Numbered from the stretch's first letter, positions 33,966 through 44,101 are shown. The stretch is DNA of 64,000 nucleotides from Sphingobacterium sp. (GCA_031277685.1 JAITLV010000257.1:32992-96991); one strand, 5' to 3'. Notes: generated by a model not told the origin, from the letters alone. Numbers and translations: made by a program.

Positions 33966-35456
33966 TTAATTTGTCTTTCTAAAGCTGCTCCAAACTTCCT
34001 CCGGCACATACACCGCTCGATAAGGGATGAAATAAGCATTCAGTTCCCACAGGACCAGACCTTTTTTATCCGTTATAAGTACAGATCCTGTCTTAGAACT
34101 TGTCTGTAGTAAATTACCGTTATCCAGTTCATAGGCACTTCCCATTCGAGCTGTAAATTGCTTTCTAGGAATGGGCGCCGCATAGGCCAATGTCGCTTTT
34201 TTGTGCTGTTGATCAAGTGTAAAAGCGACAGCACGGGACTGTTTATTGGCCGTTGTGCTATCCCGCGGAGAAAAATCTCCGTTGTCAAACAATAACAGTT
34301 CCCCATTTTTTGTGATATGCGGTGCATGCTGAAAATAAAACAGTTCTTTATCATCCAGTTTAAAGTCGCCACCTTTCCCAAGTTTCCAAACAATATCACC
34401 TGTTTTGGCATTAATTTTCCAGACCTGATTTTCAATTGGTGAGGAAGTCAGGTAATTGCTGTCCCTGTCAAAAGAGATGGTATTAAAGTGAAAACGGTCA
34501 TGTTTAAGACTATCCAGTTTCTTATCGTTGCGAATATCCCATTTTTCCCAGGGAGACCATTTTTTCAGGACATTTCCTTTGGTATCCATCGTTAGAATGG
34601 CATCTCCCCAAAGCGTGTCTTTTGGATGCCCCGGACGATCGTCTATCCTAAAATCCCGGACGATACCCACAATATTATTTTGCTTGTCCATCTGCACGTC
34701 GTGGTGCATAATGATCCCTTTTTTATCGAGGTCTATCCGGGCAATTTCCTTCCCTGTCAGATCAATTTCGACCAGTACCGTTCCCCCCACAAATCCAATA
34801 CGTCCGCTACGCAAATAATAACTGGCGTTGGTTGACTTCTTGCTCGGTTGATTGGGTTTATTGAACTCATCTTTACTTGCCGGAGCCAGTAAGGCCAATA
34901 TTGTTCCCCTCGGCGTCAACGAAGCCAGGCGTACACCCAATTTATCATCCTGCCAATACCATCTGATTGTGCCCTTTCCGTCTACCATTGCCATATACCC
35001 TGGATAGCCCCGATAGCACAATAATACAAGACCATTGCCCAGAGCCTTTTCGTCATGTGGATGATCCGCTTTGATCCAGTCGTGTACCATCCAGGGCGAC
35101 TGTGGTCTTGTATCAAATGACTGTTCACTGGATTTGATAGGAATTGCCCGATCGATGACCACACGAAATTTATAACTGCTATTGGGTTCCAATGTCAGAA
35201 GGTGAAAATTATGGTTCAGTGAAGATTTCGACACGACAGTTTGATGGATCGGCCCATCCCCCTCTTTCCAATATTCGACATAGGCATCCGCAGCTTTGTT
35301 CAGACGCACATGAATAGCCTCATCGAGAGGCAGATTATTAGGAGACGTTAGTTCAATAACCTCAATATCAACCTGATTAGCATAATAATAGTAGCCAACA
35401 GAAGCCGCAGCCACAACAGTCAGTACAATAATTGTTTTGAATAATTTCATCTGCAC
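33966..35456 (-). CDS. Aryl-sulfate sulfotransferase (ASST)-like beta-propeller protein
   Basis: 496 aa with an N-terminal hydrophobic anchor or signal (about 5-25; no lipobox). A small beta domain (about 30-118) precedes a propeller with the conserved ASST histidines: 'MHHDVQ' (H251, H252), 'HDRFHFNTIS' (H323), 'YFQHAPHITKNG' (H377, H380), plus 'GDIVWKLGK' blade repeats. In known ASSTs a His takes the sulfate from a phenolic sulfate ester and passes it to another phenol, without PAPS. It acts outside the cytoplasm. Its place in a PUL is unusual; the proteins might instead act on sulfated or phenol-decorated glycans. Confidence 0.82.
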   Translation of the reverse strand: MQMKLFKTIIVLTVVAAASVGYYYYANQVDIEVIELTSPNNLPLDEAIHVRLNKAADAYVEYWKEGDGPIHQTVVSKSSLNHNFHLLTLEPNSSYKFRVVIDRAIPIKSSEQSFDTRPQSPWMVHDWIKADHPHDEKALGNGLVLLCYRGYPGYMAMVDGKGTIRWYWQDDKLGVRLASLTPRGTILALLAPASKDEFNKPNQPSKKSTNASYYLRSGRIGFVGGTVLVEIDLTGKEIARIDLDKKGIIMHHDVQMDKQNNIVGIVRDFRIDDRPGHPKDTLWGDAILTMDTKGNVLKKWSPWEKWDIRNDKKLDSLKHDRFHFNTISFDRDSNYLTSSPIENQVWKINAKTGDIVWKLGKGGDFKLDDKELFYFQHAPHITKNGELLLFDNGDFSPRDSTTANKQSRAVAFTLDQQHKKATLAYAAPIPRKQFTARMGSAYELDNGNLLQTSSKTGSVLITDKKGLVLWELNAYFIPYRAVYVPEEVWSSFRKTN

Positions 35457-35478
35457 ATATTTTTACTCTTTCCCCATT

Positions 35479-37041
35479 CTATTTTGGCAATCGTGATGGA
35501 TTTGCTGTAGTCATTTCCTGATGTAAGCGCGCCTCTTCCAATGGGTAAGGAAAATACCGCATTGCTTCAGTCACATTCTCCTTTAATCCACGTCCTTTTA
35601 GATAGGCATTGCTCACCTTTTCATAGCGCCCCAATCGGATCAAATCCTGACGCCTTTTATATTCAAAGACCAGCTCAAAACCGCGTTCATCAACTAATGC
35701 ATCAATCATACTTTCTTTGTTAGTCGGAACAGGAAAATTAGGATGCTGTCCGTATTCCGGAGCACCGGCCCGCGCACGAACCTCATTAATATAAGGTAAT
35801 GCAGCAGCAGGTCCATTCAACGCATTCTCAATTTCGGCTTTACACAATATTACGTCTGCTAAGCGGAAAACCTGTATCGTCCGTCCATCCAGGTAGGAAT
35901 TGTTAACCATCTCATAGGAATATTTTTTTGTAGCAACATTCTGAAGGAATTTAACCGTATCACTTGGTGGTGTTGTCTGTCCTTTGGCGGGCAACATGTA
36001 GAAGAAACCATGTTTTGTGTTTTTGTCACGTGCCGCTTTCCCTTCATAATTGTAATAGAAGAACTGCTTACGTGGATCAAGATCACTATATTTCCGCCAA
36101 AAATCGAGTGAAACACCATAATATTGCCAACGGTCGGTTACCTCCCGGTTGTCGGTTGGTCCAAAGTGGTTTGTAATCTCCCCTCCGTTTAATGTAGGTT
36201 CATGCAGGACCCCAAAGATCAAGCCCATATCCATTTTATTGTCATCAGACCATTCCTTCTTGAAGTCAGGATTTAATTTATAGATGCCTTTGCTCCTTAG
36301 CTCCAGTACCTGATCAATATAGATCTTTGCCTTTTCATAGTTGTGTGAACGCATATACATCTTACCCATCAATGTAAGTGCAGCTCCTTTTGTCGCACGT
36401 CCAATGTCAGCAGCCCATTGTTCAGGAAGGTTATCCATCGCATATTGACAATCTTCCGCGATCTGTGCATCGATTTTTTCTACCGTAGCCAAAGGCTCAT
36501 TATAGCTCTCTGTTGGATTTTTTACAGTCGTAATTAACGGAACCGGTCCCCAGGCATCCGTTAGATCCATATAAGATAATGCCCTCAAAAATTTCGCCTG
36601 TGCAATGATCTGCTTTTTACGGTCCTCCGGGATCGTTACATTTTCAATACGGTCAATCAGCATATTGGCATTGCTGATTACCTGATACATATTCTGGTAG
36701 TTGAATTTAAAATAGCGGTTATTGTCATCATATGTAAAATTGCTCATCCGCGTCGGATCTCCTGCAGCAGTCGAAAATCCGATATCAGTCGCATAATCTG
36801 TAATCATCACCAGATATCCTGCATAATATAAATAAGCATCACCAGGATAAGGAGACAAACTAGTGTATATCCCAGTCAAAGCAGCATTAATATCACTTTC
36901 TGTCGAATAAGCATTTTTAGTGGTTAGATCGCTATACAATTTTGGTTCAAGCTTGGTACAACTTTGCAAACTTCCCGTAAGAATAGATGCTAGTCCAGCT
37001 ACCCCTAGTATATATTTGATATTACTTTTAATCGTTTTCAT
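35479..37041 (-). CDS. SusD/RagB-type glycan-binding lipoprotein (unit 1)
   Basis: 520 aa. Lipobox 'LTGSLQSC' places Cys near residue 28 for lipidation at the outer membrane. Typical SusD helices: 'ALTGIYTSLSPY', 'IAQAKFLRALSYMDLTDAWGPVPLI', 'ADVILCKAEIENAL', and 'LVDERGFELVFEYKRRQDLIRLG' near the C-terminus. It caps the partner SusC (27-bp gap) and captures oligosaccharides. Confidence 0.95.
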   Translation of the reverse strand: MKTIKSNIKYILGVAGLASILTGSLQSCTKLEPKLYSDLTTKNAYSTESDINAALTGIYTSLSPYPGDAYLYYAGYLVMITDYATDIGFSTAAGDPTRMSNFTYDDNNRYFKFNYQNMYQVISNANMLIDRIENVTIPEDRKKQIIAQAKFLRALSYMDLTDAWGPVPLITTVKNPTESYNEPLATVEKIDAQIAEDCQYAMDNLPEQWAADIGRATKGAALTLMGKMYMRSHNYEKAKIYIDQVLELRSKGIYKLNPDFKKEWSDDNKMDMGLIFGVLHEPTLNGGEITNHFGPTDNREVTDRWQYYGVSLDFWRKYSDLDPRKQFFYYNYEGKAARDKNTKHGFFYMLPAKGQTTPPSDTVKFLQNVATKKYSYEMVNNSYLDGRTIQVFRLADVILCKAEIENALNGPAAALPYINEVRARAGAPEYGQHPNFPVPTNKESMIDALVDERGFELVFEYKRRQDLIRLGRYEKVSNAYLKGRGLKENVTEAMRYFPYPLEEARLHQEMTTANPSRLPK

Positions 37042-37068
37042 GTCAATTAGAATTTAATTTGTTACGCA

Positions 37069-40000
37069 TTAGAATGTGGCACTTACACCAAAGGTGAACG
37101 AACGCATCGAAGGATAAGAATTAAAATCCAAACCTACTCCAGCATTAGCACTTTGGTTATTTCCGGCTCTATTTTTCACCAACGCATCATTTTCATAACC
37201 TTTGGTATCCACTTCTGGATCCCAGCCCGAATAATTGCTGATGGTAAACAAGTTTTCTGCCATGCCATAAATACGTATTGATTGAATCGCTTTCGTTTTT
37301 AATGGAACCGTATAACCTAATGTCAAATTCCGTAAACGCAAGAAAGACGCATTTTCGATAAAATGATCATTAATATAACCACCATAGTTCATGTAGTAAA
37401 ATCCATTTCTTGGAATATCCGTATTGGTATTCGTAGGCGTCCAGCGATTTAATGCTTCAGTACCACGTTTCCATTCAAGGTTCATACGCGTCATATTCAG
37501 CAGGTCATTCCCTACATTTCCATAGACAAATGCTGTCAAGTCAAAATGTTTATAGGTAAAGGTATTGGTCATCCCGAAATTCAATTTCGGGTACCCCCGC
37601 CCGATAATGGTTCGATCCGCCGAGTTAATCGTTCCATCACCGTTCACATCCGCAAACTTTGGATCCCCAGGTTTCGAATTAGGCTGCGGAGCATAGTTCT
37701 CACCTTGTTGGATTACACCAAGATACTTGTAACCAAACAAAGACCCTAATGATTCACCGACACGGATCACCGAATAAGCCTCTTCGGACACATTTCCCAT
37801 CGGTTTTGAAGAGGTCAATAGTTGCTCTGGTTCACCGCCAAGACTAGAGACCTTATTACGGTTCATGGCTAGGTTCAGTTTTGTTTCCCAGGTAAATTCA
37901 CCGGTCATATTCTTGCTGGTGACAGAAAACTCCAGCCCTTTATTATTCATGGATCCCAGATTGCGCTGTCCAGAAGTATATCCTGTATAGTAAGGCAATA
38001 TACTTCTGATTAAGAGATCATTTGTCTTCTTGTAATAAGCATCCAACGCAAAAGCTAATCTGTTTTTAAAAAATGAAAAATCGAGTCCAACGTTATATTG
38101 TGTGGTCGATTCCCATTTAAGTTTGTCATTTTCAGGATAAGTAGGGTTTTGCTTTACACCACCAGCATTATTGATTCCATCAAAGGTATAATGACCATTG
38201 TCCATTAGACCATAAGAAGCATAGTCAGCCACCCGGTCATTTCCCGTTTGACCGTAGCCCAATCTAAACTTTAAATCTGAAAATAGCTGCTGCCCTTGCA
38301 TAAAATCCTCATTGTTAATCTTCCAGGCAAAAGCCGCAGACGGAAAAGTACCCCAACGATGGTTTGGACTAAAACGTGAAGAACCGTCCCTACGCAAAGT
38401 CGCCGTTAATAAATATTTATCATCATAAGCATAATTTACACGCCCAAAGAAAGAGATGACAAGATTCTCCGATTTAGCAGAGTTCACACCAGTAATACTT
38501 GAGGCCATCCCCAAGTTATTATATTCCAATAAATCGGTTGAAAATCCTTTTACGTTTATTCCCTTATTGTTACGCACATATTTTTCGTAAGAATACCCCC
38601 CCATCACATTCAGGCTATGTTTTTCATTGAAAACCTTCGCATAGGTTGCATAAAAATCAATGAGATTATGTGTTTCATTGAAATCGGCCTGACTAGCGAC
38701 TCCATCATCAATTCCACCTTGGTAAGACTCTCTAGTCAGGTAGCTGCCCAATTGATCATGGGTAATTTCTGTACCAGCGTTCATCCTTAATGTGAGTTCC
38801 ATGATCGGATTCACTTCTACAAAGATGTTTCCGTTCAGCTTGTCACGTTGTACATCATTGATCCGCGAGATCAGGTTTGCCAGTGGGTTATCACCCTGTC
38901 CACCCGGAGGTCTTCCAAAACTACCGTCTGCATTATACACTGGTACCGTTGGATCATAAGTCAATATACCATACAACACATTGGAATTCAAAATATTTCC
39001 ATCATAAAGTTGCATATTAGATTTCTCCCGTTGGGCAGATAGGGTAGCACCGGCCCGAATAAAATCGTTAACTTTCTGATCTACGTTGATACGCCCCGAT
39101 ACCCGATTAAAATCGGTTGTTTTCAAAACCCCCTTTTGATCGAAATACCCCAGACTCGTCAATACTTTTGTTTTCTCACCCCCACCTGAAAACTGTAGGT
39201 TATGATTCTGCAGAACGCTATTACGCATGGTCTCTTTCACCCAGTCCGTATTGACATCAGACTCAAGCTGTGATTTGGTATACACCGCATTCTCTTGATT
39301 TTCCTGCCCCTCAATTTCCTTATAAAGCGCATTTGCTAGGTTCATATATTGCTTACCATCAAGAAATTTAAAGGGATTAATCGGGTTTTGCATACCCACG
39401 TAACCGCTATAGGTAATATTGTTCTGATCAGTTTTTCCACGTTTTGTCGTAATGATAATAACACCATTCGCTCCCCTTGATCCATAGATTGCCGTTGCCG
39501 ACGCGTCTTTGAGGATATCCATTGAGGCGATATCATCAGGATTAATGTTAATACCATTATTAGTCGGGAATCCATCAATAACATATAAAGGATCATTGCT
39601 ACCACTAATGGAGTTGGTTCCCCGAATCCGAATAGATGTGCTTCCCCCCGGTGCTTTTGAGTTTTGTGTTACTACAACGCCGGATGCTTTACCCTGTAAT
39701 GCTTGCCCAACATTACTTACTGCCCCACCTTTTGTCAGTTCGTTGCTGGATAGTGAAGCGATAGCACCTGTCAGATCACTTTTTTTCTGCTTACCATAAC
39801 CGATCACAACGACATCTTCCAGTTGATTGACCTGATCCTCTAAGATAATTGATAATGTTGTCGCTCCAGCGGTCGACACCTGTACATTTTTTTCGACATA
39901 GGTCTGATAACCGATGTAGGAGAAAGTCAGTTCATAGCCTTTGGCATTGGGTACTTCTGCAAAGCGGAAACTCCCGTCAGCGGCACTGGATGCACTTGTC

Positions 40001-40167
40001 GAAAAATTACTCCCCGCATTTTTCAAAACAATGCTAACCCCAGCAAGACGCTGTCCATTCGCGTTTTTGACTACACCATTAATTGTTCCGGCCAAACATT
40101 GAAAGGACAACAATGTCAGCAGCAACAACATAAAAAATGGTTTTTTGGTTAAGTTAAGTTCTACCAT
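37069..40167 (-). CDS. SusC/RagA TonB-dependent outer-membrane transporter (unit 1)
   Basis: 1032 aa. Signal peptide, then a carboxypeptidase-regulatory-like beta domain ('INGVVKNANGQRLAGVSIVLKNAG', about 29-105), a plug with the RagA signature 'IYGSRGANGVIIITTKRG', and a barrel ending in aromatic F. There is no STN domain before the beta domain, although ECF sigma and FecR genes lie directly upstream. Transports glycan fragments with its SusD. Confidence 0.95.
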   Translation of the reverse strand: MVELNLTKKPFFMLLLLTLLSFQCLAGTINGVVKNANGQRLAGVSIVLKNAGSNFSTSASSAADGSFRFAEVPNAKGYELTFSYIGYQTYVEKNVQVSTAGATTLSIILEDQVNQLEDVVVIGYGKQKKSDLTGAIASLSSNELTKGGAVSNVGQALQGKASGVVVTQNSKAPGGSTSIRIRGTNSISGSNDPLYVIDGFPTNNGININPDDIASMDILKDASATAIYGSRGANGVIIITTKRGKTDQNNITYSGYVGMQNPINPFKFLDGKQYMNLANALYKEIEGQENQENAVYTKSQLESDVNTDWVKETMRNSVLQNHNLQFSGGGEKTKVLTSLGYFDQKGVLKTTDFNRVSGRINVDQKVNDFIRAGATLSAQREKSNMQLYDGNILNSNVLYGILTYDPTVPVYNADGSFGRPPGGQGDNPLANLISRINDVQRDKLNGNIFVEVNPIMELTLRMNAGTEITHDQLGSYLTRESYQGGIDDGVASQADFNETHNLIDFYATYAKVFNEKHSLNVMGGYSYEKYVRNNKGINVKGFSTDLLEYNNLGMASSITGVNSAKSENLVISFFGRVNYAYDDKYLLTATLRRDGSSRFSPNHRWGTFPSAAFAWKINNEDFMQGQQLFSDLKFRLGYGQTGNDRVADYASYGLMDNGHYTFDGINNAGGVKQNPTYPENDKLKWESTTQYNVGLDFSFFKNRLAFALDAYYKKTNDLLIRSILPYYTGYTSGQRNLGSMNNKGLEFSVTSKNMTGEFTWETKLNLAMNRNKVSSLGGEPEQLLTSSKPMGNVSEEAYSVIRVGESLGSLFGYKYLGVIQQGENYAPQPNSKPGDPKFADVNGDGTINSADRTIIGRGYPKLNFGMTNTFTYKHFDLTAFVYGNVGNDLLNMTRMNLEWKRGTEALNRWTPTNTNTDIPRNGFYYMNYGGYINDHFIENASFLRLRNLTLGYTVPLKTKAIQSIRIYGMAENLFTISNYSGWDPEVDTKGYENDALVKNRAGNNQSANAGVGLDFNSYPSMRSFTFGVSATF

Positions 40168-40171
40168 AATT

Positions 40172-41215
40172 CTATTTTTTAGGTTTGAGTATATATGTAT
40201 TCTGTTGTTTTTCCAACTTAAACGGATTCACCTCAACAATCAGCTGTAGGATAGATTCCGCTAATTGCGTTTTATCCTGCAAATCCATGACTTGATTTTT
40301 ACTAAAGCGTCCTTTTAAACGATAATTCCGAACCATTAGTGAATCGTAAGATACGGGCATATCCAGTTCATGGTTGATATATTGAATGACCTCCGATAGT
40401 GAAGTTTCCTCCAATTGTAGCCAGTTTACGGACTGATTAATGGTTTTGGGATAGGTATAGGTATCGGTTTTTTTGTATATCACGGCCAGTTTTGGAACAA
40501 CCTCATGATCGATGGACATAACAGTAGAACCAAAATCAGACATAACCATCTGGGATGACTGATTGAAATAAATCTGTTGTCCTGGCTTTAAAATTTTCGA
40601 TTCAGCAAGCGCTTCATCCACATGTGCCACACGTACTTTTCCTTCAAACAACTGAACAATAACCTCTGCTGTTTGGCTCCTATAATCCACGGTAAATTGC
40701 GTTCCCAAAGCAGTCGTCATTAACTGATTACTTTGTACAATAAAAGGTTTAGAGGGATCTTTCGCAACATCAAACCGGACTTTCCCTTCCAGTACTTTAA
40801 CCTGCCTGAAATCCTGATTTGGCTTTATACGAATCCGAACCAATGCTCCCGGCTCCAGAAAAAGATGGGATTCATCTGCAGTAATCATTTCTTTTGTCCG
40901 GCGGGATGGATTATAATAAATCTCTTTAATTACACTTTCCGATGCTAATTGTGCCTGCTGACCAGCTGGTTCGCGGAGCAGATTTGAGAAAATAAATAAT
41001 AATCCGAATACAACAAATACAAGGAGGATCTTTAAAAATTGATCTCCGCCCTGTTTGTGGCTTTTTTCTTGTACAATATAAGCCATCCAATCATCCTCAG
41101 AGATCAGATCATCCAACAACTTTGGATTTTCATTTAGCCAGGAGAATACAAGCTTCGCCTCCTCTGCTGAACATTGGTTTGCCAGGAATTTATTTAATAA
41201 TTGCTTACGATTCAT
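40172..41215 (-). CDS. FecR-family anti-sigma factor
   Basis: 347 aa. N-terminal cytoplasmic helices (about 1-55, 'ANQCSAEEAKLVFSWLNENP'), one membrane helix (about 61-79) and a periplasmic FecR domain ('ALVRIRIKPNQDFRQVKVLEGKVRFDV', 'TALGTQFTVDY', 'VQLFEGKVRV'), then a C-terminal DUF4974-type domain (about 265-345). It holds the adjacent ECF sigma at the membrane until a signal arrives from an outer-membrane transporter. 4 bp separate it from susC. Confidence 0.92.
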   Translation of the reverse strand: MNRKQLLNKFLANQCSAEEAKLVFSWLNENPKLLDDLISEDDWMAYIVQEKSHKQGGDQFLKILLVFVVFGLLFIFSNLLREPAGQQAQLASESVIKEIYYNPSRRTKEMITADESHLFLEPGALVRIRIKPNQDFRQVKVLEGKVRFDVAKDPSKPFIVQSNQLMTTALGTQFTVDYRSQTAEVIVQLFEGKVRVAHVDEALAESKILKPGQQIYFNQSSQMVMSDFGSTVMSIDHEVVPKLAVIYKKTDTYTYPKTINQSVNWLQLEETSLSEVIQYINHELDMPVSYDSLMVRNYRLKGRFSKNQVMDLQDKTQLAESILQLIVEVNPFKLEKQQNTYILKPKK

Positions 41216-41279
41216 AACAGTTACTACTCAGTTGTGAGCAGGTATTTAACTGTAATACGAATAAAGGTAACCTTATCCC

Positions 41280-41816
41280 CTAAAGCAATTTGAAAAATTT
41301 TTTTATGAATTTCAGACCGATGCTAATATGGTTCTCTACAGTCTTTGGTGAGATGGATAATTTTACTGCGATTTCTTTGTAACTAAGCTCTTCAAACTTG
41401 TGCAGGTAAAAGACCTGTTGCCGCATAAAGGGCATTTGAGACATCAGTCCTTTTACATATTCCAGTTCGTTTTTGTATGCGATCCGACGTTCCATATCCT
41501 CATATTGATTAAGAACAAAGGGTCGTTCAAAATCTATATATTTTCTGTTTAGGGCCCGCCGACGGAGTTCATCTATCAATTTGGTCCGCGCAATCTGAAA
41601 TAGCTGTGTGCTAAAGAGCAGCTGCTGATTTGCTTCATTTTTGCGTTCCCAGACAATTAAAAAGGTTTGTTGGACCACATCCTCCGCTAAATCCGAACAC
41701 TGTGTTTTTTGATATAAAAAATAATATAATTTTCTATACCAATAACGATAAGCTAAGAAAAACTCTTTTTCGTTCGTCGGTGTCCGCTGTAGGATATCAT
41801 TGATCATAATCCACAT
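41280..41816 (-). CDS. ECF RNA polymerase sigma factor
   Basis: 178 aa. Region 2: 'YRYWYRKLYYFLYQKTQCSDLAEDVVQQTFLIVWERK'-type helices (about 22-60). Region 4: 'LSYKEIAVKLSISPKTVENH' helix-turn-helix (about 143-165). It likely drives unit 1 or its own autoregulated operon. First gene of unit 1, 64 bp before fecR. Confidence 0.93.
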   Translation of the reverse strand: MWIMINDILQRTPTNEKEFFLAYRYWYRKLYYFLYQKTQCSDLAEDVVQQTFLIVWERKNEANQQLLFSTQLFQIARTKLIDELRRRALNRKYIDFERPFVLNQYEDMERRIAYKNELEYVKGLMSQMPFMRQQVFYLHKFEELSYKEIAVKLSISPKTVENHISIGLKFIKKFFKLL

Positions 41817-42427
41817 TTAGATAGTCTTCTCCTCATACAATCATTTTTTTAAAATCATTGCATTGAAACCTGGTCCTTGACAGCATTTTTAAATCTTATC
41901 CATCAGGTACCAATCTTTGTTGGCTAGTTATCTACAACTAAAGTGACTATTTTTTATCAAAAAAACAAGATAATATTTTCACCTTCAATCGGTAACAGCA
42001 TAAAAGAACAAAAGAAATCCTTTTATTACCCTCTACCTTGGCCTACAATTGATAAAGTAATCGGTAAGATTCATCAAGGTCAGCGAATTGAAGACTACAC
42101 AACTATGATTTGCAATTCAAACCATTAACATCTACACGGAGAGTCCGTGTATAATGCAGGTTTACACCAGATTCGATTCTGTTTTATATCTGTTATACAC
42201 CTTCTTCGTGCCATAGTGCAGGTAAGAGTGGGATGAATCCACCTTGATTGAGCCGTATCTCCATGTTTTACTCGGACTCACCACGGACTCATCTCGGAAA
42301 CATGACGCTCGCATAGTGAAGCAGATACGACGCGATCCCGATGGAACCGTGACAGAATCTTACTGAATAAGCGATTGCTTGTCGAATGGAACCAATCAGA
42401 TGAATAGCAGATTTTATCCAAAGAAAA
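41817..42427. other. Long intergenic region with inverted repeats, no clear gene
   Basis: About 610 bp between the ECF sigma gene and the unit-2 terminator. The part next to the sigma gene is AT-rich and should hold its promoter, though no clean TAnnTTTG box is seen. From about 42125 to 42420 the base composition changes. A perfect hairpin ACACGGA-GAG-TCCGTGT lies at 42134-42150, a direct repeat CGGACTCA at 42273-42280 and 42284-42291, and GAGTCCGTG (42141-42149) recurs inverted at 42282-42290. Short frames are open on the minus strand (a 29-codon frame at 42125-42214 and an overlapping 50-codon frame), none convincing. It may be a dispersed repeat or a structured RNA. Confidence 0.5.
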
Positions 42428-42470
42428 AGGTATTTAGACGACCCCGACAATCCAGATCATCTAAATACCT
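42428..42470 (-). terminator. Terminator of PUL unit 2
   Basis: AGGTATTTAGA (42428-42438) pairs with TCTAAATACCT (42460-42470), a perfect 11-bp stem; the minus strand continues with TTTTTCTTT. It lies about 57 bp behind the unit-2 susD stop. Confidence 0.8.
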
Positions 42471-42526
42471 TCAAAATCAGCAGCTACAAGCTATATTTTT
42501 TCCCACAGCTTCTGGTGATATCATCA

Positions 42527-44101
42527 TTAATAACCTGGGTTTTGTTTCAGATTAGGATTAACCGCTATCTGTTGGCTCGGAATAGGATATAACAATGTTT
42601 TTGGATCCGGATCCGCAGCCTTTTCCTGCCAAGCCAGTAAAAACTTGCCAAATCGGATCAGATCTTGTCTTCGCCAGCCTTCCCAATACAATTCACGTGC
42701 GCGTTCATCCAATAAGTTGTCCAATGTCAAGGCTGTCAAATTAGTTACACCACGATTTGTCCGAATACTATTGACCAAAGCCAGCGCATCACCCGCTGCT
42801 CCGGTACCACCCCTCAAAATCGCTTCTGCTTGCATCATCAGCACATCCGAATAACGGAACACCACCCAATCGTTGTTCCGCTGTCCTGAAGCAGCATAAT
42901 CAAAAGCATATTTCATAGGACGGATCCCAGCTGTTTCCAACGTTGCCCCAGATGTACGGATTGTCACCTCTCTGGTAAACGATAGCGGTGCCGTCGATGG
43001 GTTTCGTGCCATTAACGCTTTATTGGTGCTCCAATTGTATTGCTGTCCAGCAAAAAAGCCTACATTCTGACGCCCAAATCCTTTTTTTCGATTTGAGGTT
43101 GTGTCCGCCGCATAATCATAGTAAATCCCCCGGCGTTCATCAGATGCCGAAAATTTATCATAATAGTCCGAAAGCGTACACCAACCATTCCAACCACTTG
43201 GATTCATATTATAATGCGCTATAGTATTCCAGGTCCGATCCACATTTCCCCCTCTTTCACCATTTTTATTTAATAGCGTAAAAATATTTTCGGTCGACTT
43301 CACATCGTTATCAGGTGCAAAATTGTCAAAATATTTACCTTTACCCGACACCATATACCTTCCTGTCAGGGTAATTTCTTTTGCTAAAGCAATAACCTTA
43401 TTCATATCTTCTGCCGCAAAAGTTGGAGCTTGCCGATTGACAAAAGCACCTTTATTCAGATATATTTTCATGAGTAAGGTTTTAGCTGCATTCCTGTTGG
43501 CAACATAGGCTGCTCCATCAACTGGAAGACTACTTAAAATATCATTCAGGTCTTTGACCAGATAATCGATAGCTGCCTGAGGTTGCAAAACCTCTGGGGC
43601 AATCCTAAAGTCCTCCATTGCTTCACCTTCCCGAATAGGAACGACCCCATAAAGGTCTAGCAAATCAAACATGGCCAGTGCTCTTATAAATTTTGCTTCT
43701 GCAGTTTGTTGTGCATTCGGCTTGTAACGCAACACATTACTGGCGTTATAAATCGCAGTCCCCAGACTTACAAAAGTATTATTCATGTATGCGTTATCTG
43801 CATTCCAGGTATGAAGGTGAATAGCCCGGTGCATTCCATTATCATCCCAGTCTCCCCCTCTCGTAGGGGCCATCGCTGCGTCGGTTGAAATTTCCTGCAT
43901 CACCCAGCGCTGTTCCTGTTGATAAGGGGTATTCAGTGAGATATAGGCAGTTGTCAATAAGCCTCCCGGCTCGACTTCAGAAGTTCCCTCTTCCAATTCG
44001 CCTTTAAACTCTTCTTTCAGTTTGGTGCAAGAAGAAATACTTGCCGCAACCGAAGTAATTAATCCGATATATAATAAAGTTCTTAATTTCATCTGTCTCA
44101 T
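42527..44101 (-). CDS. SusD/RagB-type lipoprotein (unit 2)
   Basis: 524 aa. Lipobox 'AASISSC' gives the lipidated Cys near residue 25. SusD motifs: 'AEAKFIRALAMFDLLDLYGVVPI', 'YSDVLMMQAEAILRGG', 'LLDERARELYWEGWRRQDLIRFGK', and the C-terminal 'LLYPIPSQQIAVNPNLKQNPGY'. It pairs with the SusC 33 bp upstream. Confidence 0.95.
   Translation of the reverse strand: MRQMKLRTLLYIGLITSVAASISSCTKLKEEFKGELEEGTSEVEPGGLLTTAYISLNTPYQQEQRWVMQEISTDAAMAPTRGGDWDDNGMHRAIHLHTWNADNAYMNNTFVSLGTAIYNASNVLRYKPNAQQTAEAKFIRALAMFDLLDLYGVVPIREGEAMEDFRIAPEVLQPQAAIDYLVKDLNDILSSLPVDGAAYVANRNAAKTLLMKIYLNKGAFVNRQAPTFAAEDMNKVIALAKEITLTGRYMVSGKGKYFDNFAPDNDVKSTENIFTLLNKNGERGGNVDRTWNTIAHYNMNPSGWNGWCTLSDYYDKFSASDERRGIYYDYAADTTSNRKKGFGRQNVGFFAGQQYNWSTNKALMARNPSTAPLSFTREVTIRTSGATLETAGIRPMKYAFDYAASGQRNNDWVVFRYSDVLMMQAEAILRGGTGAAGDALALVNSIRTNRGVTNLTALTLDNLLDERARELYWEGWRRQDLIRFGKFLLAWQEKAADPDPKTLLYPIPSQQIAVNPNLKQNPGY

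Noticed and set aside
34073..34435. 120-codon minus-strand frame inside the ASST-like gene
   Set aside because: Same-strand alternate frame with poor amino-acid composition; the ASST frame carries the conserved motifs.
41943..42128. 61-codon plus-strand frame between the ECF sigma gene and unit 2
   Set aside because: No upstream promoter-like box, no family text, and it ends in the repeat-rich stretch; treated as chance.
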